From: Zygotorulaspora mrakii
Lineage: Eukaryota > Ascomycota > Saccharomycetes > Saccharomycetales > Saccharomycetaceae
Direction: 5' to 3'
Assembly: GCF_013402915.1 (NCBI RefSeq)
Contig: NC_050721.1
Location: 992,001-1,056,000 of the forward strand
DNA length: 64,000 nucleotides
This document shows positions 50,994 through 59,406 of the stretch, in pieces. The notes beneath the pieces were generated by a model that did no database searches, was not told the origin of the DNA, and was given only the letters and a program-made list of their open reading frames with translations. Made by a program: the position numbers and the translations under genes. Within the stretch, counting starts at the first letter, position 1, and every line of letters starts with the position of its first letter.

Positions 50994-53018
50994 ATGAAAT
51001 CCACTGAATTTTCTTCAAGTGGATTGAGTGAAGGATCCCGAGTGTTTTTAGCAGATTGTGCATTAATCGCTGTTGAAAACGTGAAGGTGGGAGATATATT
51101 ATTGTCTGCAGATGGTAATACTTCGGAAGTAGAGGGAATCAGAGAATGTATTGGGAAATCAGTCAATGTGACACAGCTGTCCAAGCATGATACAGAACGT
51201 GCGGAATCCATGCCTTTCGGATTGACGGAAATTTGCATCTCTGAGAATCAGTTGCTCATGTTCAGCACTAAGCAGCGGGTCAAAACGTTGAAAAAGAAGG
51301 AGAAAACAATTGTTGAAGTGACAGAAGTTTCGAAGAATGCCTTGAATGGTAAAGTATCAATGCCCAGAACTGGTTCAAAAGTCTTTAATAAGAATGCTAG
51401 TGTCACTGAAATCAAGGAACATATTAGAAGAAAGACTTCGGAATCTTCAGATGGCAAATTTAGACTACATTGTTCTGTCAAAGATTTGGAATCATTAAAT
51501 AAAGAGTTGAGAATTGCTTCTAGATTACTGTTATGTCCTATTTCGCTTGAAATACCGGTCTTGGAACCATGGTTGGAGATGTTCTTTTCAGAGAAAGTAA
51601 CGGCACAACAAATCGAGGCAATGGCTTGGCTGCTTGGATTCTGGATTGGTGATGGTCACAAGAGAGGCGCGACATTTTCACTCCATTCAGAGGATACTGA
51701 TGTGAATGAAATGTTACGAAACTCTGCAGCACTGTTGAACATGAAACTAACCATTAAGAGAAGGGGAGATGGAGGTTTTTTTGCCGTAGGGACCTTACAT
51801 ACACTCGACGGCTCATGGAACAAGAACAGCCCTTTAACCACTGCTCTGAAAGACTTGAGGTTTTACATGAATGGAAAAAGAGATGATAAGAAAAATGTCC
51901 CCGATTTTATGAGAACCGAAACCAGAACGGTCAGGGAATGTTTTATGGCAGGTCTAATTGATTCTGATGGCTGTTCACGCAATGATCATGGCACTGTCAA
52001 AGTAAAAATTCCTACAGCATTTCCACCTATCAGAGATGGAATTCTGTTTATTGGGCGCTCATTGGGGTTGAACATTACAGTGACATTTGAGCCTGAAAGA
52101 CAAAGAGAGAATTTTCACCAAAGTGACACTTGGATCTTTCATTTATTACTAGGTGCAAATAAAGAGATATTCTGGTCAATTTTGAACAGATGTTCCTGTG
52201 AAAGGAAAAGAAGTCCTCCAATTATTGGTCCTTCTAAAGCATTAGCAGACATGCCTGCTACGCATCACACGGAAAGTACAGAAAATGGTTTTAATATGAT
52301 GCCAATCACATTCAAATTTTCGGACTCTGGCACTAAAAGACTTTTTGACATTTTTCTAAAAGATGCATCTGCAAGTTACATTACTGAGCAGCAGCTGATT
52401 TGCTTCAGTGCTTCACATGGAGGAGGATTAGTGGAATCAAGTGACATTCCCAGTGAGTCGTTTATAGCTGAGGAGAAAAATTTCTGTTTCTCCTGCTCAA
52501 GAGCCAAAGACAGCTCTTTCGAAGATGTTCCTTGGGCGGTTGAGTACACCTGGTGCAGTCAATGCCGTAAAAGGTATCAAATAACTGGGGCCATTTGTTT
52601 AAATCCGAAGTGTAGGAAAATACCTTCAGAAAACGAAATTGAAAAAATGCGTAACAAAAATTTCAGTAGGTTGTGTTGTTTAGAGTGCAATCATGGTACC
52701 AAATTAGAGAAGCGAAAGGTGCAGGAACCTGTGGTCTCCAAATTTCCGGAAAGAAGGTGCCACAGCTGTAGTGCTTCGACCACCGTTAGGTGGTTGAAAT
52801 TGCCGTGGGACAAGAAGTCCACACTAAGAATCTGTCGGTCCTGCAGCCACAAGTTTAATATGACGAACCAAAGATGTCTCAATTCAGAATGTTGCAAACT
52901 TTTTGGTAAAAATGAATTAAAAGAACTTGTTGCGAACTCACTTTCTGAAATCGATGATCAGAATGAATGCTTACCTTGCCCGAGGTGTCAAATGCCGACA
53001 ACGATTAAGCGAGCATAA
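50994..53018 (+). CDS. HO/WHO-family LAGLIDADG endonuclease, copy 2
   Basis: 674 residues, intact. The intein-like N-terminus is GLSEGSRVFLADC with VGDILLSADG; the Cys1 position is Gly10, so splicing is not expected. LAGLIDADG motif 1 LLGFWIGDG (213-221) and motif 2 MAGLIDSDG (318-326), the latter spelled as in HO itself; catalytic Asp at 220 and 325. The endonuclease core aligns throughout with copy 1 (EPWLE, AWLLGFWIGDG.KRGA.F.LH, RETRTVRECFMAGLID, FIGRSLGLNI, DTWIFHLLLGAN), but identity is only moderate, so the copies are old paralogs rather than a recent duplication. The C-terminus has two CxxC/PWx finger modules (from about 498), against three in copy 1. Tail-to-tail with FBA1. Cleavage of FBA1 is inferred from the family. 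Confidence 0.9.
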   Translation: MKSTEFSSSGLSEGSRVFLADCALIAVENVKVGDILLSADGNTSEVEGIRECIGKSVNVTQLSKHDTERAESMPFGLTEICISENQLLMFSTKQRVKTLKKKEKTIVEVTEVSKNALNGKVSMPRTGSKVFNKNASVTEIKEHIRRKTSESSDGKFRLHCSVKDLESLNKELRIASRLLLCPISLEIPVLEPWLEMFFSEKVTAQQIEAMAWLLGFWIGDGHKRGATFSLHSEDTDVNEMLRNSAALLNMKLTIKRRGDGGFFAVGTLHTLDGSWNKNSPLTTALKDLRFYMNGKRDDKKNVPDFMRTETRTVRECFMAGLIDSDGCSRNDHGTVKVKIPTAFPPIRDGILFIGRSLGLNITVTFEPERQRENFHQSDTWIFHLLLGANKEIFWSILNRCSCERKRSPPIIGPSKALADMPATHHTESTENGFNMMPITFKFSDSGTKRLFDIFLKDASASYITEQQLICFSASHGGGLVESSDIPSESFIAEEKNFCFSCSRAKDSSFEDVPWAVEYTWCSQCRKRYQITGAICLNPKCRKIPSENEIEKMRNKNFSRLCCLECNHGTKLEKRKVQEPVVSKFPERRCHSCSASTTVRWLKLPWDKKSTLRICRSCSHKFNMTNQRCLNSECCKLFGKNELKELVANSLSEIDDQNECLPCPRCQMPTTIKRA

Positions 53019-53366
53019 CCAACTATAGCATCGACACATGTCGCTACAACTCTGAAACTTGCAGGCTTCGAAGGTCCCTACTATCTTAACTTATAAAAGA
53101 CGAACTGAACATATACGTCAAAAACTCATCCAAAAACCATACGGTTGGACGCTGGTGAGAAAGGAGCCCGCACTCATTTTCACATGTGTGCGAAATAAGA
53201 GAAAGGGCATTTAACTCGGATATGGCTATGCCAGCATTATCAATATTTAATTTAATTGGCTTAAAAGGTCTAATATTCAATAAATCACGTACTTTTTTAA
53301 ATTGTACTAATCTTTTACCGCACGTAACCGACTGGACTCAGTATAATTATAAAACCAACACAAACC
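53019..53366. other. spacer between WHO copy 2 and the FBA1 relic
   Basis: 348 bp, AT-rich, no supported gene. Short frames of about 63 codons on either strand match nothing I know. Confidence 0.5.
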
Positions 53367-53555
53367 TTACAAATTAGCCAAACCTTGTAAAATAGTCAAA
53401 GCTTCAGCGACTAGTTCAATTAAAACTTCTTGGTCAAACTGCTTATTTTTTTTGAAGCACACACCTCCTACTGTTGGATTATCCATTCTCCTTCTCCATG
53501 ACCTACTTCTACGCCGCCTGAGCAGAGCGTTTATGCAAAACTCTCCTCGCAAGTA
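53367..53555 (-). pseudogene. decayed duplicate of the FBA1 3' end (homing footprint)
   Basis: A 62-codon frame plus TAA on the same strand as FBA1 is collinear with the last 64 codons of the intact FBA1 (53933-54127). Shared anchors in order: YLxG at the start, NPT, KK, FD, V, then VAxAL nine residues before the final Leu and the stop. The anchors never shift by more than about four residues over the whole length. At the DNA level the last 15 codons still share GTxGCTxxxGCTTTG and the stop, and similarity continues upstream to about 53578 (CTGGA...TACTTG). The frame has no stops within this part, but one appears just upstream. The functional FBA1 lies only 378 bp away, so this is a displaced old 3' end. 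Confidence 0.72.
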
Positions 53556-53578
53556 ACCATTTCAGATCCAGCTCTGGC

Positions 53579-53932
53579 CACAAAAAACATGATATAAAAA
53601 TAACTCGCCCTGTCTTATACCTACTTTATAAAGGGTTTGACACTTGCTTAGCAGCCTCTTCGAATATGTCAGTGTCTCAGCACCCCAATGATTGGCAGCT
53701 AATGAATCATCCAGGTTGGCATGTGACTCATTGCCTGATTACATTATTTTGTGATAGGTGTTACCCTGTCTTATAGGTAATGTCAGATCACATGTAATTA
53801 AGCGCTGATAATACATCAACTACAACCAAAGCAGTGCTAACATTTCTGCAATCCGACTCCAGCCACAAGTTATCATTCAGAGAAATAATTTAAATATAAA
53901 CATATTTAGTCATTAAAAAAGCTACTAATTGC
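53579..53932. other. FBA1 3' flank
   Basis: 354 bp between the FBA1 stop and the relic, holding the FBA1 3' UTR and terminator. CCCTGTCTTATA occurs twice (about 53610 and 53763). No endonuclease remnant is recognisable, although the homing model would place one here. Confidence 0.5.
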
Positions 53933-55015
53933 TTATAAAGTACCAGCAGTTCTGAAAACATCCAAAGCGTGAGCAACTCTCTTGGACATGGTCTTTTCAC
54001 CTTCTCTAACCCAGACTCTTGGGTCAAAGTATTTCTTGTTTGGAGCGTCTTCACCAGTTGGGTTACCGACTGGGGTCATTAGGTAATCCTTCTTAGCCAA
54101 GACATAGTCTCTGATACCTTCCAAGTAGGCGAATTGACAGTCAGTGTCCAGGTTGACCTTGACAACACCATTGTCGATACCGGTGTGGAAATCAGCATCA
54201 GAAGAACCGGAACCACCGTGGAAGACCAAGTACAATGGCTTAGCTTCCTTAACACCAGTCTTTGAAACAGTGTATTTTTGGTGTTCACCCAAGATTTCTG
54301 GTCTTAATTTCACATTACCAACCTTATAGACACCGTGACAGTTTCCGAAGGCGGCGGCGATCGAGAAGTTTGGAGAGATTGGGTGTAGGGCCTTGTAGAC
54401 ATTGTAGACTTGTTCTGGCTTGGTGTATAGGGCATCTTCAGAAGCACCTTCGTTGTTGACACCATCTTCTTCACCACCGGTAATACCGATTTCCATTTCT
54501 AACCATTGGTTCATGGCGGCCATTCTCTTGAAGTATTTGGCACAGGTACCAATGTTTTCCTCATCGACTTCTTCGGAAAGATCAAGCATATGGGAGGAGA
54601 ATAGAGGTTCACCGTGTTCCTTGAAGTAAGCTTCATCGGCTTCTAGCATACCGTCGTACCAAGGTAGAAGTTTCTTAGCACAGTGGTCAGAGTGAAGAAC
54701 AACTGGGATACCGTAAGCTGGGGCAATTGATCTGATGTAGTGGGCAGCGGCAACAGCACCCTTGATGGAGGCATTTTGACCTTCGTTAGAGACACCCTTA
54801 CCGGCGAAGTAAGCAGCACCACCGTTGGAGGTTTGCAAGATGATTGGGGACTTGTTGTCACGTGCGGCTTCCAAAGCAGAGACGACAACAGAAGAGGAGG
54901 TGACGTTGATGGCTGGGATAGCGAACTTGTGAGCCTTTGCGTAGTCGAACAAGGCACGGACGTCGTCACCGACGATGACACCGCTCTTTCTCTTTAGGAC
55001 TTCAGTAACACCCAT
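53933..55015 (-). CDS. FBA1: FBA1, class II fructose-1,6-bisphosphate aldolase
   Basis: 360 residues from the ATG at 55015 (MGVTEVLKRKSGVIVGDDVR); upstream ATGs lie in the promoter. Zinc ligands: His in HSDHCAKK, His in CHGVYK and His in FHGGSGSS. The phosphate and substrate loop FHGGSGS and the IDNGVVKVNLDTDCQ block are intact. It cleaves fructose-1,6-bisphosphate to DHAP and glyceraldehyde-3-phosphate in glycolysis. Very strong preferred-codon bias, as expected. The C-terminal part carries several differences from S. cerevisiae (SKTGVKEAKPLYL, SKRVAHALDVFRTAGTL), which could reflect a 3' end brought in by a homing event. YKL060C ortholog. Confidence 0.98.
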   Translation of the reverse strand: MGVTEVLKRKSGVIVGDDVRALFDYAKAHKFAIPAINVTSSSVVVSALEAARDNKSPIILQTSNGGAAYFAGKGVSNEGQNASIKGAVAAAHYIRSIAPAYGIPVVLHSDHCAKKLLPWYDGMLEADEAYFKEHGEPLFSSHMLDLSEEVDEENIGTCAKYFKRMAAMNQWLEMEIGITGGEEDGVNNEGASEDALYTKPEQVYNVYKALHPISPNFSIAAAFGNCHGVYKVGNVKLRPEILGEHQKYTVSKTGVKEAKPLYLVFHGGSGSSDADFHTGIDNGVVKVNLDTDCQFAYLEGIRDYVLAKKDYLMTPVGNPTGEDAPNKKYFDPRVWVREGEKTMSKRVAHALDVFRTAGTL

Positions 55016-55814
55016 TTTGAATATTTGATGGTTTGTGGAAATTAGTTGTATTGGAAAAGATGAACTTTTTTCTACGGTTATATAGGCAAGAGATAACAGC
55101 AACAGAGATAGGGTAGCGAGTTGGGGTGGACCTTTTATATACAACAGTTTTTTCTAAATGAAAAAAATCTGACCACGATAGCGCCAATACAAGCAAAGTT
55201 ACCCAATGGTGCGAGGGAAAAGGAAAGCATAATGTGATGGATGGTGATACGCTGAATGGAAAATACTGCAAAGCAGTGTTCGTCATGTTAGAAGAATAAT
55301 ATGGGCAGGGGCAATGATCTGGATCTGGTGCATACGACGAGCAGTTGATAATTGGGACTAACGTTTGGGTCTTGTCGGTTGTGACGTTAAAATGGTTCGT
55401 TTTTTTTTTATAGAAGAAGCCTGGGTTCTGGAAATAGTGGATGCCGAGCGATGGTGGTAAACGGTGGGAAAAAGAAGCGAGAAGGAAAACAGAAAAGAGG
55501 AGTCTCAGAAAACGAAAAAAAAGAGGATGCGCGGATGTATGGGTTCTATGGTGCTATTGGAGGTCGATTTTCGGGAAAGTGGTTACCCGAACTCGTGTAT
55601 AGTGAGCAGGATATAAGGCGGCTGGGACGCGGCGTTTAGCGACAAAGAAGGTGGAATAGCGTGTAAGTGGGATGGGGTAACAGGAAAGGACAAAAACCAA
55701 AAGTTTATAAAAGGGAGTAGGAAATAAGCTTCATGAGATGGAAGATGGGACTAACCGCTGAGGTTAATTGAGTCAGCAAGAAGTTGGGAATTGGCGGATA
55801 AATTTGTGGAAAAG
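55016..55814. promoter_or_regulatory. divergent promoter FBA1/HRT2 with Rap1, Reb1 and TATA sites
   Basis: 799 bp. TATATAAAAG (minus strand, 55132-55141) is the FBA1 TATA box about 120 bp before its ATG. A Rap1-type site AACCCATACATCC (minus strand) is at 55533-55545 and a Reb1 site TTACCCG at 55583-55589. This combination is usual for yeast glycolytic promoters. The Reb1 site lies about 230 bp upstream of HRT2 and may serve both genes. Sites are read by eye; occupancy is inferred. Confidence 0.6.
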
Positions 55815-57197
55815 ATGACTATTCCCGGTAGGTTTATGACTGATGATAAAGGTACATTTGGTGAACATACGGCGCATGTTCGCTGGCCGGTGATTGTGCA
55901 GAATGCGATCGATGATATGAAAACAGCCATCAAGGAGGTCGAAACGCAAGATGGCAAAACGCAGGGTGAGAGTATCAAGAAGGGATTAGTTTCGTTGCGC
56001 CAGGAGATTCTTGACGACGCGGTTTTGAGGCCCTTTAGCGAGCAAGAGGTTTTGGTAGGGCGGGTTCCATTGTCGTTCAATGAATATCTGTCGCAGAGAA
56101 AAGATGCGCATTGGTTTAACAGCGAGTGGTTGTTTAGTGAGGTGTATCTGTATCGCAGGATAAATGTTTTGTTTCGCTTTCAGAGATTGTGGGCGGACTT
56201 TGATATTTTTGACAGGTTGAAGCAATCGACTTTCGAAAGTTCGTTGTACGGTGTGACGGAATTGGCACTCAGGTACAGGAGTTTGAAGAGTCAGTTGGAA
56301 AAAAGAAGTGCGGATGACGACGAAACGTTGAAACTTTTGTTTAAAGAGTTTGTTGATATATCCTTGTGGGGGAATGCTACGGATCTTTCTTTGTTGACGG
56401 ATGCGACTATCGAGGATATCAAATCGATTCAGGGAGCCAAGGTTAGGCAGGAGTCTGAGTCAAAGATTTTGGTAAATGATACCTTAAAGGCATGGGAGCA
56501 TTTAAAGGCAGAAACAACCACCACAGCTGGTGGAGAAGTTCGCGTTGACTTTATTCTTGATAATTCAGGGTTTGAACTGTATGCGGATTTGATGCTTGCA
56601 GCATTTTTGTTGCAAAGTAAAATGGTAACAAAATGTATATTCCATGCAAAGGATATCCCATATATGGTCAGTGATGTCATGTTGAAAGATTTCGATATTT
56701 TGTTGAAGGATCTAAAGGATAGACAATTTTTTCCAGTCAAAGATGAGTTGTCGCAAGGGGCGTTGGATTTATTTGCGGATGATATAAGTGACCACGTCAA
56801 GAATGGTAGGATTGAATTTCGTGAAAACTCATTTTGGACTACCGAACTAGATTATTGGAACTTGGACAAGACTGAAACGAAATATAATGGATGCGAGATC
56901 TTTCAAGATCTTTTGAATTCAAATCTGGTTATATTTAAAGGTGATCTAAACTATAGAAAACTGACAGGAGACCGAAAATGGCCAAGGACGACCAAATTTT
57001 GCGAGGCAATCGGTCCATTAGCAACCAACGGTATCAGTTTGTTGAGTTTGAGAACGTGTAAAGCAGACGTTCAGGTTGATTTACCTCACGGAGTTGACGA
57101 AGAGTTGACAAAACTGTGGGAAAAGGATCATCCAGGTCAAGGATCTTGGTGGTGCAGCAGTGGTAAATGGGCAGTTATCTGCTTTTCCGCTAAATAA
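55815..57197 (+). CDS. HRT2: HRT2 (YMR027W), DUF89 metal-dependent phosphatase
   Basis: 460 residues from the ATG at 55815 ([25 protein letters not shown]); the longer frame begins with TTG. This is the DUF89/ARMT1 family: [18 protein letters not shown] near residue 245 holds the metal-binding Asp-Asn, with a second conserved Asp and the C-terminal [11 protein letters not shown]. Family members act as damage-control phosphatases on sugar phosphates such as fructose-1-phosphate. The neighbour FBA1 works on related substrates, which is suggestive but not proof of a link. Its position shows YKL060C and YMR027W merged in one ancestral order. Confidence 0.94.
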   Translation: MTIPGRFMTDDKGTFGEHTAHVRWPVIVQNAIDDMKTAIKEVETQDGKTQGESIKKGLVSLRQEILDDAVLRPFSEQEVLVGRVPLSFNEYLSQRKDAHWFNSEWLFSEVYLYRRINVLFRFQRLWADFDIFDRLKQSTFESSLYGVTELALRYRSLKSQLEKRSADDDETLKLLFKEFVDISLWGNATDLSLLTDATIEDIKSIQGAKVRQESESKILVNDTLKAWEHLKAETTTTAGGEVRVDFILDNSGFELYADLMLAAFLLQSKMVTKCIFHAKDIPYMVSDVMLKDFDILLKDLKDRQFFPVKDELSQGALDLFADDISDHVKNGRIEFRENSFWTTELDYWNLDKTETKYNGCEIFQDLLNSNLVIFKGDLNYRKLTGDRKWPRTTKFCEAIGPLATNGISLLSLRTCKADVQVDLPHGVDEELTKLWEKDHPGQGSWWCSSGKWAVICFSAK

Positions 57198-57232
57198 TAG
57201 AAAGTTGTACATATAGATAGACTTTTTTTCTC

Positions 57233-58552
57233 TCACTTTTTCTCTATATGATGCGATGTTGACGATTGCTGTGGCGGTGGTTGACTTAAAAACGGGAGTG
57301 GCCCTGGGAACATTGGAAAGGGGGGCATTCCAAACGGTACAGGCGGTAGTGGTAAATTTGGTGCCTTAATTGGCGGGTCAATTTTTGGTTTCTTGACATT
57401 CTTGTCACTCCCAATCTCTTGCTGTTCATTTTCTCTTTTGGAAGCGTTCTCCGTTGACTCCTTTTCTGATTCTTTTTTCTGTAGAAAACTCTCTACTTCC
57501 TTTTGTACTTGTTCATCTTCTACCAGTGAATCCAAAAGAATACCAGGTGTATTACAACTAGGGCAAACAAAATCACTTTCTAGTAAGGCATCTTCAATTG
57601 CCATCTTTGAAAAGAGCTTGTTACAGCATTTACTTGTCCTTACTGGATCTCTCAATAATCCACCTGTAATAGAGCACTTTAGATTATCTGGTAAATCTGC
57701 AAAGTACCCCTTACGCCATTTCGCATCAGCTCCATTCATGTATCTGTTTTGTTGCTTTCTTTGGTAATCCTCCCAACTCTGCTGATCGGCGACCTGAACG
57801 ACAAATTTACCATCATCGGTAACCATGATTTTCCTTTGAGCCATCTCTTCAGCTGTTATATTATTTGGGTCGATCTCAACACTTTTCAAAAATTTCTTGG
57901 GAATACCTGTAGTCCGTCTTATCCTTTTGCCTTCAAAATTTGGGTCACTATTAGTTGGACAATTTTTGATCCAGTGGTCTCTTGCACCACATCTGTAGCA
58001 CATATAACCTGGTGGTGGTAACCCTTCATTTTCACCAGAATTTGGCCCATTATTTTGTGACTTATAAAAAACCGGTGTCGCTGACGACATTTCCTGTTGT
58101 GTTTGTTCCCATTGATTTTCTTGATCTGCAAACATATTTGCAATACGTTCCTCTTCGGTAACACCATTTACTTTGCCCGAACCATTGCTTGTTATACCGC
58201 TTGATTGCTTTTTCTGAAGTACTCTAGGTTTACCTGTCACGTAACGTGCAGCATTCCCTAATGATGCACTACTGCCTTTACTCATGCCGCCGCCATTTGC
58301 TGAGAAAGCTCTTACTGCTGGTGATCGCCTTGCTACGACGCTTGAAGACCTCGGTATTACCTGGGAGTCGTCATCATATTCATCATTGGTATCTGGGTTG
58401 TATAATCGCAGTTGAAAATGTGTTCCATCACCTAGCTTGTTTTCATGTATAATTTCTCTCTTAAGATCAAAAACTGTAAGGCCTGTACCATCAAACAAGA
58501 TTCTATTTGTATCCCTTTGTGACCGAAATCTATAAAATATTGTACTACTCAT
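57233..58552 (-). CDS. MPE1: MPE1, subunit of cleavage and polyadenylation factor
   Basis: 439 residues. N-terminal DWNN ubiquitin-like domain (1-75, MSSTIFYRFRSQRDTNRILFDGTGLTVFDLKREI), CCHC zinc knuckle CYRCGARDHWIKNC near 185, then a RING/U-box-like domain CSITGGLLRDPVRTSKCC...CPSC near 290-340. The C-terminal tail is Pro/Met-rich. It senses polyadenylation signal RNA in CPF; the human counterpart is RBBP6. YKL059C ortholog, almost the same length. Confidence 0.97.
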   Translation of the reverse strand: MSSTIFYRFRSQRDTNRILFDGTGLTVFDLKREIIHENKLGDGTHFQLRLYNPDTNDEYDDDSQVIPRSSSVVARRSPAVRAFSANGGGMSKGSSASLGNAARYVTGKPRVLQKKQSSGITSNGSGKVNGVTEEERIANMFADQENQWEQTQQEMSSATPVFYKSQNNGPNSGENEGLPPPGYMCYRCGARDHWIKNCPTNSDPNFEGKRIRRTTGIPKKFLKSVEIDPNNITAEEMAQRKIMVTDDGKFVVQVADQQSWEDYQRKQQNRYMNGADAKWRKGYFADLPDNLKCSITGGLLRDPVRTSKCCNKLFSKMAIEDALLESDFVCPSCNTPGILLDSLVEDEQVQKEVESFLQKKESEKESTENASKRENEQQEIGSDKNVKKPKIDPPIKAPNLPLPPVPFGMPPFPMFPGPLPFLSQPPPQQSSTSHHIEKK

Positions 58553-58775
58553 CCTCAGTTCATCAAACTCTTGATTCTTCTCTCATTTCTTATCTGTAGT
58601 GCAGAGTTGATGAAACTTTCAACTTTTCTTAGTTTTTGCCTTTTACTGCGGGATATCGAGAAAATACAAATAATCGACAACAAACAAGGATAGGAAGGAG
58701 AATAACAAGAATATCTAATAGCGGAGCAGCAATCGTATTTCCACAGGGTTTAAATTTTTGTGCGAGGTTCGAAAT

Positions 58776-59135
58776 ATGGCCATTCCCGGGTATTATGAGT
58801 TGTATCGTAGAAGTACTGTAGGAAATAGTCTGGTGGACGCTTTAGATACGTTAATCAGCGATGGGAGAATCGAGGCTTCTTTAGCAATGAGAGTGTTGGA
58901 AACCTTTGATAAAGTTGTTGCAGAAACTCTGAAAGATAATACACAATCAAAGCTGACTGTAAAGGGTAATTTGGATACTTACGGATTTTGTGACGATGTT
59001 TGGACTTTTATTGTCAAAAACTGTCAAGTAACAGTTGAAGGAAACCTTGATGGTGTTAGTGGCGGTGATAATCATACAACGGTATCTGTTGATAAGCTAA
59101 GAATAGTTGCATGCAACTCAAAGAAAAGCGAATAG
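58776..59135 (+). CDS. TOA2: TOA2, TFIIA small subunit
   Basis: 119 residues from the ATG at 58776 (MAIPGYYELYRRSTVGNSLVDALDTLI); the upstream in-frame codon would be TTG. Four-helix N-terminal half and beta-barrel C-terminal half (KLTVKGNLDTYGFCDDVWTFIVKNCQV), nearly identical to S. cerevisiae except for an eroded loop (EGNLDGVSGGDNHTT). It binds Toa1 and stabilises TBP on TATA DNA. YKL058W ortholog; divergent from MPE1 across 223 bp. Confidence 0.97.
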   Translation: MAIPGYYELYRRSTVGNSLVDALDTLISDGRIEASLAMRVLETFDKVVAETLKDNTQSKLTVKGNLDTYGFCDDVWTFIVKNCQVTVEGNLDGVSGGDNHTTVSVDKLRIVACNSKKSE

Positions 59136-59406
59136 TGTGATGAGGGGGCGGTAGGTGTAACCTTGCATTTTCTCCTTTTTACTTACGGCCACTTTAGGGA
59201 GAAACTCATTACTAGTTATTTTATTAAATTTTGTAATACTGGGTAGAATTATAATAAGGTACTTCATAATTTCTAAGTGAGTTCTTGTTTTCTCACCTTA
59301 ATTTCTCAGGCATAATTAAAAAATGTCCTCTTTAACAATCCTAGAAAAATTCATCATACTCTTTTAAGATTACAAGCCACTATTCTAAAAAAATACACTG
59401 ATATAA

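Larger units (their letters stand above)
47454..53578. mobile_element. WHO-type homing element cluster downstream of FBA1
   Basis: Two HO-related endonuclease genes arranged head to head (47454-50039 minus, 50994-53018 plus) plus a decayed FBA1 3' end at 53367-53555, all immediately downstream of the intact FBA1. WHO elements of Torulaspora and Lachancea are known to home into FBA1 and to replace its 3' end on entry, leaving the older 3' end downstream. The pieces here fit that description. The outer left limit of the cluster is uncertain, and the orphan ORF at 46147-47163 may or may not belong. Confidence 0.8.

Noticed and set aside
53791..53818. CATGTAATTA...ATACATCA, resembling a mating-type alpha2 operator near the WHO cluster
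   Set aside because: The half-sites are close to consensus, but the spacing (28 bp overall) fits neither the a1/alpha2 site (about 20 bp) nor the alpha2-Mcm1 site, and there is no Mcm1 core.
55451..55639. 62-codon frame between FBA1 and HRT2
   Set aside because: It covers the Rap1 and Reb1 sites of the divergent promoter; purine-rich composition keeps the frame open by chance.
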